Shown: piece after piece, positions 5,173 through 12,225 of the stretch | How positions within the stretch are numbered: the first letter of the stretch is position 1 | Layout of the letters: every line of letters starts with the position of its first letter | Position numbers and translations under genes: made by a program | NCBI GenBank assembly: GCA_002308135.1 | Contig: DBVK01000075.1 | Coordinates: 800 to 13,540 of the forward strand | Reading direction: 5' to 3' | DNA: 12,741 nt | DNA from: Bacteroidales bacterium UBA1266 | GTDB taxonomy: Bacteria > Bacteroidota > Bacteroidia > Bacteroidales > WCHB1-69 | Notes under the pieces: generated by a model | What the model was told of the DNA's origin: nothing | Databases searched by the model: none | What the model saw: only the letters and a program-made list of their open reading frames with translations

Positions 5173-6510
5173 GTTGCATTGCATGCAGTCGCCGCACTGT
5201 ATGGTTTCACCGGAAAGGCGTTTGCTCACCAGATTTTCCGTCCGCTCGCATAAAGCGGGGATGTCCATTTTGCCGATCACTTCCTTGGCATAGGCATGCA
5301 TCAGCAGCACCCTGGCGTTGCGTTCGCAAATCCCCCTGGAGCGCAAATAGAACACCGCCTCCTCGTCCAATTGGCCCACCGTGGCGCCGTGGGTGCACTG
5401 CACATCGTCGGCATAGATCTCCAGAAAAGGCTTGGCCGAAATGCGTGCCGAATCCTTCAGCAGAATGTTGCGGTTGATCTGGTGCGCTTCCGTCCGCTGG
5501 GCATGGGGTTCCACCAGCACATGACCGATAAAGGAAGCGTAAGCCTCGTCGTCCAGAATGCCCTTGTACAATTGGTTGCTTGTCCCGTCCGTGCTGTGAT
5601 GGCAGACCGACACAAAATTGGACACATGCTGCTTTCCGTCCGTCAGGTAGAGCCCGTTGTTGTTCACTTTGGCGAAAGGGCCGTCCAGATCCACCCGTAT
5701 GGTGTTGTGCACCAGCCCCCCATTGAAAATCGTGGTGTGCGTATTGACTTCCGAATGCGCTTCCTGACGGATAAGCAGGTGGTTCACCATGGCGGCCCGG
5801 TTGTCGTTATTCTCCAGCTTATAATAGTCAAAACGAGCGGAAGCGCCCACCCGGATTTCGGTCACCGTATTGATGAAGGCTTCCTTGCATTGCAGCGACT
5901 CGTCGCAATGCACCAGCTTCAGGGAGGCCCCTTCGCCCAGGATCACCAGATGGCGCGGCTGTATCAGGATATCCTCATCCGCCTTGACCATGTTCACCAG
6001 CTGTATAGGATGATGCACCTTCACACCGTCGGGCACATACACAAAGAACCCGTCCTGCCATAAGGCGGCATTGAAAGAAATCATGCCGTTGGAAAAGGAG
6101 GGGAGCTGCCGCAGATAAGGAAGCGTTTTGTCCGGATACTGCCTGACGGCCTCGCGCAAACTTCCGACCACCAAACCGTTCGGGAAACGGGTGAGCGGCG
6201 CGTTGCTGTGCTGGTACCACCCGTTCAGGAAAGGAAACATTTCTGCATTGATTTCCTGTGTGTTGCATTGAAAATACGCATCCACCGGATGATAGGTCTC
6301 CGATGGCGGAAGCATACGGTAGGAGGCATGCATAATCCGTTCCCAAGGGAACTTCCTCCAGGCTTCCCGGGAAACATCCGGCATACCTTCCTTTAAAAAG
6401 GCGGCTTTCGCCGCTTCCCGGATGCCAATGTCCTCCCCGGAAAACGGCAATGAAGCGCCAAAACGGTCAAAATAGGCAGAGAAATAGTCGTCTATCGTTT
6501 TCTTGTCCAT
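5134..6510 (-). CDS. sufD: SufD, Fe-S cluster assembly scaffold subunit
   Basis: SufD pairs with SufB and the ATPase SufC as the SufBC2D scaffold on which Fe-S clusters are built. The protein has 458 aa. An N-terminal helical domain (to about residue 110) is followed by the right-handed beta-helix core, then the family's C-terminal block QCTHGATVGQLDEEAVFYLRSRG, split here as QCTHGATVGQL and DEEAVFYLRSRG, which contains the conserved Cys-x-His. The tail carries an unusual cysteine set, C439, C442, C445 (CGDCMQC) and C458 as the last residue. The frame stays open far upstream, but only as antisense to the glycosyltransferase gene. The start is the ATG at 6510, preceded by GGAAGGA at good spacing. 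A -7 element lies at 6536-6543. It stands alone: no sufB, sufC or sufS adjoins it, so it must be expressed separately from its partners. Confidence 0.94.
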   Translation of the reverse strand: MDKKTIDDYFSAYFDRFGASLPFSGEDIGIREAAKAAFLKEGMPDVSREAWRKFPWERIMHASYRMLPPSETYHPVDAYFQCNTQEINAEMFPFLNGWYQHSNAPLTRFPNGLVVGSLREAVRQYPDKTLPYLRQLPSFSNGMISFNAALWQDGFFVYVPDGVKVHHPIQLVNMVKADEDILIQPRHLVILGEGASLKLVHCDESLQCKEAFINTVTEIRVGASARFDYYKLENNDNRAAMVNHLLIRQEAHSEVNTHTTIFNGGLVHNTIRVDLDGPFAKVNNNGLYLTDGKQHVSNFVSVCHHSTDGTSNQLYKGILDDEAYASFIGHVLVEPHAQRTEAHQINRNILLKDSARISAKPFLEIYADDVQCTHGATVGQLDEEAVFYLRSRGICERNARVLLMHAYAKEVIGKMDIPALCERTENLVSKRLSGETIQCGDCMQCNKKIDFQVDFPEC

Positions 6511-6533
6511 GAAATCCTTCCCATTAGAAAATG

Positions 6534-6589
6534 TGCAAAAGTAACAAAAAAACCAACAGCAGGGAAAAGGAGATTTGTTTACTTTTGCA
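6534..6589. promoter_or_regulatory. Mirrored divergent promoters of sufD and the glycosyltransferase gene
   Basis: TGCAAAAGTAA (6534-6544) and TTACTTTTGCA (6579-6589) form a perfect 11-bp inverted repeat. Each arm contains TACTTTTG, an exact TAnnTTTG -7 element facing outward: 6536-6543 for sufD (minus) and 6580-6587 for the glycosyltransferase gene (plus). The shared 34-bp interior would hold both -33 regions, which would overlap, though no clear TTTG is present at the right distance. Predicted leaders are about 20 nt for sufD and about 12 nt for the glycosyltransferase gene. Confidence 0.6.
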
Positions 6590-6603
6590 TTTTCTTTTTG
6601 AAC

Positions 6604-7617
6604 ATGAAAACGGCAGTTGTCATTCTGAACTGGAACGGAAGAGCGCTTTTGGAGCGTTTTCTCCCCTCTGTAGCGGCCTTCACCCAAGGGGACTGCAAGG
6701 TCTACGTGGCTGACAACGCCTCCACAGACAGCTCTGTGGCCTTTGTCCGTCAGCATTATCCGGAGATAGGAGTGGTGGAGCTGGACAAAAACTACGGTTT
6801 TGCCGAAGGCTATAACCGGGCGCTCGCGGGCATTGTGGCCGAATACTATTGCCTGCTGAATTCCGATGTGGAGGTGGAAGCTGGCTGGACGGAAGCGGTG
6901 ACCGCCTACATGGACGCCCACCCGGACGTTGCGGTATGCCAACCCAAACTGCTGTCGCAACTGGAAAAGGACCGCTTTGAATACGCCGGGGCGGCCGGAG
7001 GTTTCATTGACCGCTACGGCTATCCCTTCTGCCGGGGGAGGATTTTCTCCACCCTGGAAAAGGACGAAGGCCAATACGACACCATAAGCGAAGTGTTCTG
7101 GGCGACCGGGGCCTGCATGTTCGTCCGTTCCGGGGTTTACCGCCAGCTGGGGGGCCTGGACGCGGATTTCTTCGCGCACATGGAGGAAATCGACTTCTGC
7201 TGGCGGGTGCGCAACGCCGGCTATAAAGTGGTCTGCTGCCCGGAATCCAAAGTGTACCATCTGGGAGGCGCCACCCTGCCCAAATCCTCTTCCCGTAAAA
7301 CCTTTCTGAATTTCCGCAACAATTGGCTGATGCTGTATAAAAACCTTCCGGACAAGCGGCTGTTCCCCGTTTTTCTGGTACGCTGGATAGGCGACGTCAC
7401 CGCCTCGTTCCGTTTCCTGCTCAGCACCGGCTGGGGGGATTTCAGCGCCGTTTACAAGGCGCATCGCGCCTTTTTGCGCCTGCTGCCCGAAACCCGCAAA
7501 AAACGGGAAAAGATCGACCATAGCCGTTCCACCGGGAAAATGTACCAGGGGAAAATCGTTTTCGACTATTTCCTGTTCCGGAAAAAAACGTTCAGCCAAT
7601 TGAGCAAACGGCCATGA
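6604..7617 (+). CDS. Family 2 glycosyltransferase (WbbL/rhamnosyltransferase-like)
   Basis: This is a GT-A fold inverting glycosyltransferase, 337 aa, that probably transfers a sugar from a nucleotide donor to a surface glycan or lipid-linked acceptor. Motifs appear in family order: VVILNWNG (5-12), VADNASTD (35-42), KNYGFAEGYNRA (62-73), the metal/nucleotide site LLNSDVEV (84-91) with D88, WATGACM (166-172), the acceptor-side acid motif HMEEIDFCWR (192-201), and HLGGATL (219-225). The C-terminal part (about 240-337) is basic with amphipathic helices but no clear transmembrane span, so it may be peripheral to the inner membrane. I chose the ATG at 6604 because NWNG homologues start this way; a TTG at 6598 is also in frame. 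The gene overlaps the phosphopantetheinyl transferase gene by ATGA, suggesting translational coupling. Donor sugar and acceptor cannot be told from sequence. Confidence 0.93.
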   Translation: MKTAVVILNWNGRALLERFLPSVAAFTQGDCKVYVADNASTDSSVAFVRQHYPEIGVVELDKNYGFAEGYNRALAGIVAEYYCLLNSDVEVEAGWTEAVTAYMDAHPDVAVCQPKLLSQLEKDRFEYAGAAGGFIDRYGYPFCRGRIFSTLEKDEGQYDTISEVFWATGACMFVRSGVYRQLGGLDADFFAHMEEIDFCWRVRNAGYKVVCCPESKVYHLGGATLPKSSSRKTFLNFRNNWLMLYKNLPDKRLFPVFLVRWIGDVTASFRFLLSTGWGDFSAVYKAHRAFLRLLPETRKKREKIDHSRSTGKMYQGKIVFDYFLFRKKTFSQLSKRP

Positions 7618-8222
7618 AACACCTCGTTTTCGACCGTATGGAGGAGTGCGGGGAAGCGGAAATCCGGCGCCTGTTGCCGCTTGTGTCCGCCCAACGCCGG
7701 GAAAAGGCCCTTCTTTTCAAGCACGCTTTCGGACGTTACGCCTGCCTGAAGACATACGAGATGCTGCAAACGCTTCTTTTTGAAAACCGGTTGATCCCGA
7801 AAAAGGAGACGGAGCTTGTCTTTCAGGAACTGGCGCACGGGAAGCCTGTGTTGCGCGATTTTCCGGACATCCATTTCAATATCAGCCACTGCAAAAACGC
7901 GTTTGCTGTTATTGTCTCCAAAAACCCGGTCGGTATTGACATAGAGTCTTTCCGCCCATGCAAAAGCGCTTTGCTGCAGCGCACCATGAATGCCGGGGAG
8001 ACGGCGGACATCCTGGCTTCGGACATGCCCGGACGCCGCTTCACCGAATACTGGACCCGCAAGGAAGCCGTCCTGAAACTGCGCGGCTGCGGCATAGCCG
8101 GTGACCTGCACACTGTCCTTCACGGAAAAGAATTTATAGAAACCCATGTGAATGAAGAGAAAAGATACGCCTTCTCCATCGCTTCAGATTATTTGCCCCA
8201 AAATCCTGTTTCGCTTTCATAA
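7614..8222 (+). CDS. 4'-phosphopantetheinyl transferase, Sfp-type superfamily
   Basis: The enzyme moves 4'-phosphopantetheine from coenzyme A onto a serine of acyl or peptidyl carrier proteins. The protein has 202 aa and the two-half Sfp layout. GKPVL (76-80) and FNISH (88-92) precede VGIDIE (106-111), whose D109 and E111 are the expected Mg ligands; WTRKEAVLK (147-155) carries the third acid, E151. The C-terminal half is short but complete in motifs. The start ATG overlaps the glycosyltransferase stop (ATGA, 7614-7617), so both should be translated from one mRNA. No carrier protein, polyketide or peptide synthase gene is in the window, so the target is not visible: it may be the fatty-acid carrier protein or a specialised one such as those for aryl polyene or flexirubin-type lipids. 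Confidence 0.92.
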   Translation: MKHLVFDRMEECGEAEIRRLLPLVSAQRREKALLFKHAFGRYACLKTYEMLQTLLFENRLIPKKETELVFQELAHGKPVLRDFPDIHFNISHCKNAFAVIVSKNPVGIDIESFRPCKSALLQRTMNAGETADILASDMPGRRFTEYWTRKEAVLKLRGCGIAGDLHTVLHGKEFIETHVNEEKRYAFSIASDYLPQNPVSLS

Positions 8223-8228
8223 ATTGAT

Positions 8229-8236
8229 TATTTTTG
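8229..8236 (+). promoter_or_regulatory. Candidate -7 promoter element for the ricT operon
   Basis: TATTTTTG matches TAnnTTTG exactly and lies 6 bp after the phosphopantetheinyl transferase stop, giving a leader of about 25 nt before the ricT ATG. No good TTTG is seen about 20 bp upstream. The element suggests ricT-gldH-PBP1A is transcribed independently of the preceding pair. Confidence 0.5.
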
Positions 8237-8266
8237 TATTCTAAAAGATGATATTGTTGAAACCTG

Positions 8267-9433
8267 ATGGAAGAAGCCAATTTTATAAGCGAAAATCAAG
8301 AGATTGAAGAAGATATACATGTTTCCGCCGACCACAGCTACGAAGCGGACAAAATCGCAGCCAACCCTTTTCTGACAAGAGGGCTGTGCGGCATTCCCAA
8401 TCCTAACGAGAACAACCGCCACCTATACCAGCACCGCTGCTGCAAAATGGCCTCCTACGACTGGTGCGGGGGCAATGGCCTCCAAGAGGCGGAAGCGTTT
8501 CCTTTTCTGGAAGTCCGTTTCAAAAACGGCCACAAGGACTTTTTTGCGCTGCCCTCAGGCAAGGACCGCTATGAAGTCGGGGACATTGTGGTGGTGGAAG
8601 CCAACACCGGCAACAACATCGGGATTGTGTCCATGGTGGGGGAGCAGGTAAAGCTGCAGCTGCAAAACAAAAACGTGCATGGGGTTACGAAAAAACTGCT
8701 CCGCAAGGCCCGCGCCACCGACATTGAAAAGTGGATCAGCGTGGTGCAAAAGGAGGAAAGCACGATGATGCAGTCGCGCTATGCCGCATGGGACCTGAAA
8801 CTCAACATGAAGGTGAACAATGTGGAATACCAGGGTGACGGCTCCAAGGCCATTTTCTACTATTCCGCGGACGAACGCATTGACTTCCGGGAACTGATTA
8901 AAATCCTGGCCGACAAATTCAAGATACGCATTGAGATGCGGCAAATCGGCGTTCGGCAGGAGGCGGCGCGTCTGGGAGGCATAGGAAGCTGCGGCAGGGA
9001 ACTCTGCTGCGCGTCCTGGCTGAACAATTTCCGCTCTGTGACCACCAGCACGGCAAAAACCCAGCAAATGACGCTGAACCTCCAGAAGCTGGCCGGCCAA
9101 TGCGGCAAACTGAAATGCTGCCTCAACTACGAATACGACACCTATGTGGAGGAGCTGAAGAACTTTCCGAACACCCACATTCCGCTAGGCACGGAAAAGG
9201 GGGACGCCACCTGCTCCAAGATTGACATTTTCAAGCATTTGATGTGGTATTCCTATAAAAACGACCAGTCCCACATCCTTTACGCCATTCCGGCGGAAAA
9301 AGTGAAGGAAATCATTGCCCTGAATAAAAAAGGGGAGAAAATCCCCGCATTGGAGGATTATGCGGAAGTCAACCAGAACAAAGAGGAGGAAGTGAACTTC
9401 AACATGGATGACCTCAAAAAAATCAACGACTGA
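8267..9433 (+). CDS. ricT: RicT/YaaT-like PSP1-domain protein
   Basis: The B. subtilis homologue RicT (YaaT) forms a complex with RicA and RicF that binds Fe-S clusters and steers RNase Y-dependent mRNA maturation. The protein here has 388 aa, longer than the roughly 275 aa of B. subtilis RicT, with extra sequence at both ends. The PSP1 domain spans about 78-290. The signature cysteines are C242, C247, C248 (GGIGSCGRELCCASW) and C279, C284, C285 (GQCGKLKCCLNYEYD). An N-terminal extension adds C41, C58, C59 and C67 in a CCKMASYDWCGG context. The C-terminal tail is acidic and likely disordered. The ATG at 8267 is the first in frame after the promoter. The stop overlaps the gldH start by one base (TGATG). 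Bacteroidota lack RNase Y as far as I know, so the partner nuclease is unknown here; RNase G/E is encoded in the same window. Confidence 0.9.
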   Translation: MEEANFISENQEIEEDIHVSADHSYEADKIAANPFLTRGLCGIPNPNENNRHLYQHRCCKMASYDWCGGNGLQEAEAFPFLEVRFKNGHKDFFALPSGKDRYEVGDIVVVEANTGNNIGIVSMVGEQVKLQLQNKNVHGVTKKLLRKARATDIEKWISVVQKEESTMMQSRYAAWDLKLNMKVNNVEYQGDGSKAIFYYSADERIDFRELIKILADKFKIRIEMRQIGVRQEAARLGGIGSCGRELCCASWLNNFRSVTTSTAKTQQMTLNLQKLAGQCGKLKCCLNYEYDTYVEELKNFPNTHIPLGTEKGDATCSKIDIFKHLMWYSYKNDQSHILYAIPAEKVKEIIALNKKGEKIPALEDYAEVNQNKEEEVNFNMDDLKKIND

Positions 9434-9936
9434 TGAAGCGCCTCACCTACATAGCACATACGGTCTTTCTGCTGGCATGCGGCATGTTGTGCTTCTCCTG
9501 CGGCTCCTCCTATGATTACGAAGCCCACTACCCGCTCAAAGGCGAAGCCTGGAACATGGAAGACCAACCCGCTTTCGTGTTTGAAATCAAAGACACCTCC
9601 ACGCCCTACGCCTTCAAACTGAATTTCCGTTACACCGACCTTTTCCCCTACCAGGACATCTTCCTGTTCCTGCAGACCACTTTCCCTGACGGCAGCTGCA
9701 GCCAGGACACCCTGCACTGCTTCCTGTTCGAAGCGGACGGGAAACCCTTGGGGAAAGGGCAGCGCATCAAGGAACTGGAAGTGAATTACAGCCTGCTCCG
9801 ATTCCCCATGCCCGGCAAATACGCCATGCGTTTCACCCAAGGCCTTCGCACGGACAAAGTCAAAGGCGTGGCGTCTTTCGGCATGGCGTTAAAGAAAACA
9901 GCAATCGAAAAACAAGCTTTATCACATGGCAACTAA
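9433..9936 (+). CDS. gldH: GldH-like gliding motility lipoprotein
   Basis: GldH is a lipoprotein needed for gliding and for stability of the Gld machinery in Flavobacterium, but it is also common in non-motile Bacteroidales, where its role is unclear. The protein has 167 aa: a short basic start (MKR), a hydrophobic stretch (about 5-20) and a relaxed lipobox LCFSC with C23 as the lipidation site. The mature part starts GSSYDYEAHYPL and is predicted to be all-beta, with the run WNMEDQPAFVFEIKDTS typical of the family. The start overlaps the ricT stop by one base, and its 3' end overlaps the PBP1A gene by 11 nt, so translation is likely coupled. No other gld gene is present, so gliding cannot be inferred. 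The family call rests on sequence pattern and on the ricT-gldH-PBP1A gene order. Confidence 0.85.
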   Translation: MKRLTYIAHTVFLLACGMLCFSCGSSYDYEAHYPLKGEAWNMEDQPAFVFEIKDTSTPYAFKLNFRYTDLFPYQDIFLFLQTTFPDGSCSQDTLHCFLFEADGKPLGKGQRIKELEVNYSLLRFPMPGKYAMRFTQGLRTDKVKGVASFGMALKKTAIEKQALSHGN

Positions 9937-12205
9937 AAAAAAAGGGGGGAAACCGATGCCGAAAGGCAAGCGAAAAAACAGCAGCTTTCATACCTGGTGG
10001 TGGCGTATCGTCATCGGAGGATGGGCATGCGTCTTTTTGGTTTTCCTTTTCATCTCCCTGGGATGGCTGGGATTCATGCCCTCCTTCGAAGATTTGGAGA
10101 ATCCGAAAACCAACCTGGCAACGGAGGTTATCTCCGAGGACGGCTATGTGTTGGGGAAATTCTATATTGAAAACCGCTCCAATGTGTCTTATGACCAGCT
10201 CTCCGAAGACCTGGTTCATGCACTGATCGCTACGGAAGACAGCCGTTTTTACCGGCATTCCGGCATAGACGCCAAAGCCTTGGTCCGGGTGGCCGCCGGC
10301 TTAATCACGGGACACCGCAAAGGAGGCGGCAGCACCATCACCCAGCAATTGGCCAAAAACCTCTTCCCGAGAAATCCGAACGCCAATTTCTTCCAACTGG
10401 TGTTCACCAAGTTCAAAGAATGGGTGGTCGCCGTCAAACTGGAGCGCAACTATTCCAAGGACGAAATCATCTCCATGTATTTAAACACCGTGGACTTCGG
10501 AAACATGTCCCAAGGTATCAAGTCCGCCGCCAAAACCTATTTTGACAAGACACCGGCGGAGTTGAACCTGGAAGAGTCCGCGCTGCTGGTCGGCATGCTG
10601 AAAGCCCCCACCTACTACAGCCCCCGGCGGAATCCGGACAACGCCCTGCAACGCCGCAACGTGGTGCTTTCCCAGATGCGCAAATACAACTACCTGGACG
10701 ACGAAACCTGCAAAGCGAGCCAGGAAAAAGCCATAGACCTCTCGCATTTCAAATTGCAGGACCACCGCAGCGGCCTGGCCACCTATTTCAGGGAATACAT
10801 ACGGCAGGAGGTGAACCGCTGGGCCAACGACAGAAAGAACCGCAAACCCGATGGAAGCAAATGGGACATCTACAAAGACGGCCTCAAAATCTACACCACC
10901 ATCAACTACAAAATGCAAAAGTATGCGGAAGAAGCGGTGGACGAATGGGTCAGCCGCACCTTGCAGCCCCAGTTCTTCGCCCATTGGAAAGGCTATAAGA
11001 ACGCGCCCTTCTACCGCCTGACCGACGAACAGACGGAAAGCATCATGACCAGCGCCATGAGAAGCTCCGACCGCTACCGCAACCTGAAAAGGGAGGGCAA
11101 GAGCGAGGAGGAAATCCGGAAAATCTTTGAAAAACCTGTCCGCATGTGGGTTTACACCTACAATGGGGAAAAGGACACCATCATGTCCCCTATGGATTCC
11201 ATCCGCTATATGAAATCCTTCCTCTCCTGCGGACTGATGGCTATGGAGCCGTCCACGGGCCATGTCAAGGCCTATGTGGGAGGCACCGACTACTACCATT
11301 TCCAATACGATCATGTCACCCAGTCCCGCCGTCAGGTGGGTTCCACCTTCAAACCTTTTGTGTACACGTTTGCCATGCAGCAAAGCGAGTTTGAGCCATG
11401 CACCAGGGTCCCCAACCTCCCTGTCACCATAGAAACCGAGACAGGAGAGGAATGGACGCCCCGTAACTCCAATGACTACAAGGCCGGTCAGATGATCACC
11501 CTGAAAGATGCCCTGGCCAACTCCCTGAACTATGTGTCTGCCTACCTCATGAAACGCTTCGGACCCAACGCCATCATTGCCCTGGTCCGGAAAATGGGCG
11601 TCAGCAGTGAAATTCCGGCGGTTCCCTCCATTTGCTTAGGTACTTGCGAACTCAGCCTGTATGAAATGGTGGGGGCCATCAACACCTTCAACAACAAGGG
11701 GGTTTATGTAAAGCCCATGTTTATTACCAAGATATGCAACAACAAAGGCAATATCATCGCCTCTTTTTCCATGGAGCAGAACGAGGCCATGGATGAAGTG
11801 TCCGCCTACAAGACGGTGCAGCTCATGAAAGGCGTCGTGGAATACGGTACCGGTGTAAGGCTGCACTACCGCTACAAACTGGACATGCCCATGGCGGGGA
11901 AAACCGGGACCACCGACAACAATTCCGACGGATGGTTTATGGGGTACACCCCCCTGCTGACCGCCGGTGTATGGGTAGGGTGCGAAGACCGGGCGGCCCA
12001 TTTCCGCTCCACCAACCTCGGGCAAGGGGCCAACACCGCCCTGCCCGTATGGGCGCTGTTTATGCAGAAATGTTATGCGGACAAGGAGCTGAACCTGGAA
12101 AAAACAGATTTCCCCAAACCGGAGAGTCCGGGGGCGGACCTGAACTTCGATTGCAGCAAATACGAAGAAAAAGACACACCGAATGCAAGTTACAACTTTG
12201 AATAA
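9926..12205 (+). CDS. mrcA: Penicillin-binding protein 1A, bifunctional class A
   Basis: This enzyme polymerises lipid II into glycan strands and cross-links the peptides in the periplasm. The protein has 759 aa. A basic cytoplasmic tail (1-25) is followed by one transmembrane anchor (about 26-50). The GT51 domain has ATEDSRFYRHSGID with catalytic E104, GGSTITQQLAKNLF, and KLERNYSKDEIISMYLN. The transpeptidase domain has the active-site serine S473 in STFK, SLN at 533-535 and KTGT at 659-662, so all penicillin-binding motifs are intact. The region between (about 290-430) is a lineage-specific linker. Length is close to other Bacteroidota class A PBPs. The ATG at 9926 overlaps gldH by 11 nt; no other ATG fits before the basic tail. 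The stop lies 20 bp before prs. Confidence 0.96.
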   Translation: MATKKKGGKPMPKGKRKNSSFHTWWWRIVIGGWACVFLVFLFISLGWLGFMPSFEDLENPKTNLATEVISEDGYVLGKFYIENRSNVSYDQLSEDLVHALIATEDSRFYRHSGIDAKALVRVAAGLITGHRKGGGSTITQQLAKNLFPRNPNANFFQLVFTKFKEWVVAVKLERNYSKDEIISMYLNTVDFGNMSQGIKSAAKTYFDKTPAELNLEESALLVGMLKAPTYYSPRRNPDNALQRRNVVLSQMRKYNYLDDETCKASQEKAIDLSHFKLQDHRSGLATYFREYIRQEVNRWANDRKNRKPDGSKWDIYKDGLKIYTTINYKMQKYAEEAVDEWVSRTLQPQFFAHWKGYKNAPFYRLTDEQTESIMTSAMRSSDRYRNLKREGKSEEEIRKIFEKPVRMWVYTYNGEKDTIMSPMDSIRYMKSFLSCGLMAMEPSTGHVKAYVGGTDYYHFQYDHVTQSRRQVGSTFKPFVYTFAMQQSEFEPCTRVPNLPVTIETETGEEWTPRNSNDYKAGQMITLKDALANSLNYVSAYLMKRFGPNAIIALVRKMGVSSEIPAVPSICLGTCELSLYEMVGAINTFNNKGVYVKPMFITKICNNKGNIIASFSMEQNEAMDEVSAYKTVQLMKGVVEYGTGVRLHYRYKLDMPMAGKTGTTDNNSDGWFMGYTPLLTAGVWVGCEDRAAHFRSTNLGQGANTALPVWALFMQKCYADKELNLEKTDFPKPESPGADLNFDCSKYEEKDTPNASYNFE

Positions 12206-12225
12206 TTAACACTATTACTATCGCC

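Noticed and set aside
6511..7599. The sufD reading frame stays open for about 360 more codons upstream on the minus strand.
   Set aside because: It is antisense to the clear glycosyltransferase gene, has no SufD homology, and the ATG at 6510 has a good ribosome-binding site and the normal family length.
10481..11383. A 300-codon minus-strand frame opposite the PBP1A gene.
   Set aside because: It is a shadow of the PBP1A coding frame: the plus-strand protein has all catalytic motifs, and the antisense product has no recognisable domain.
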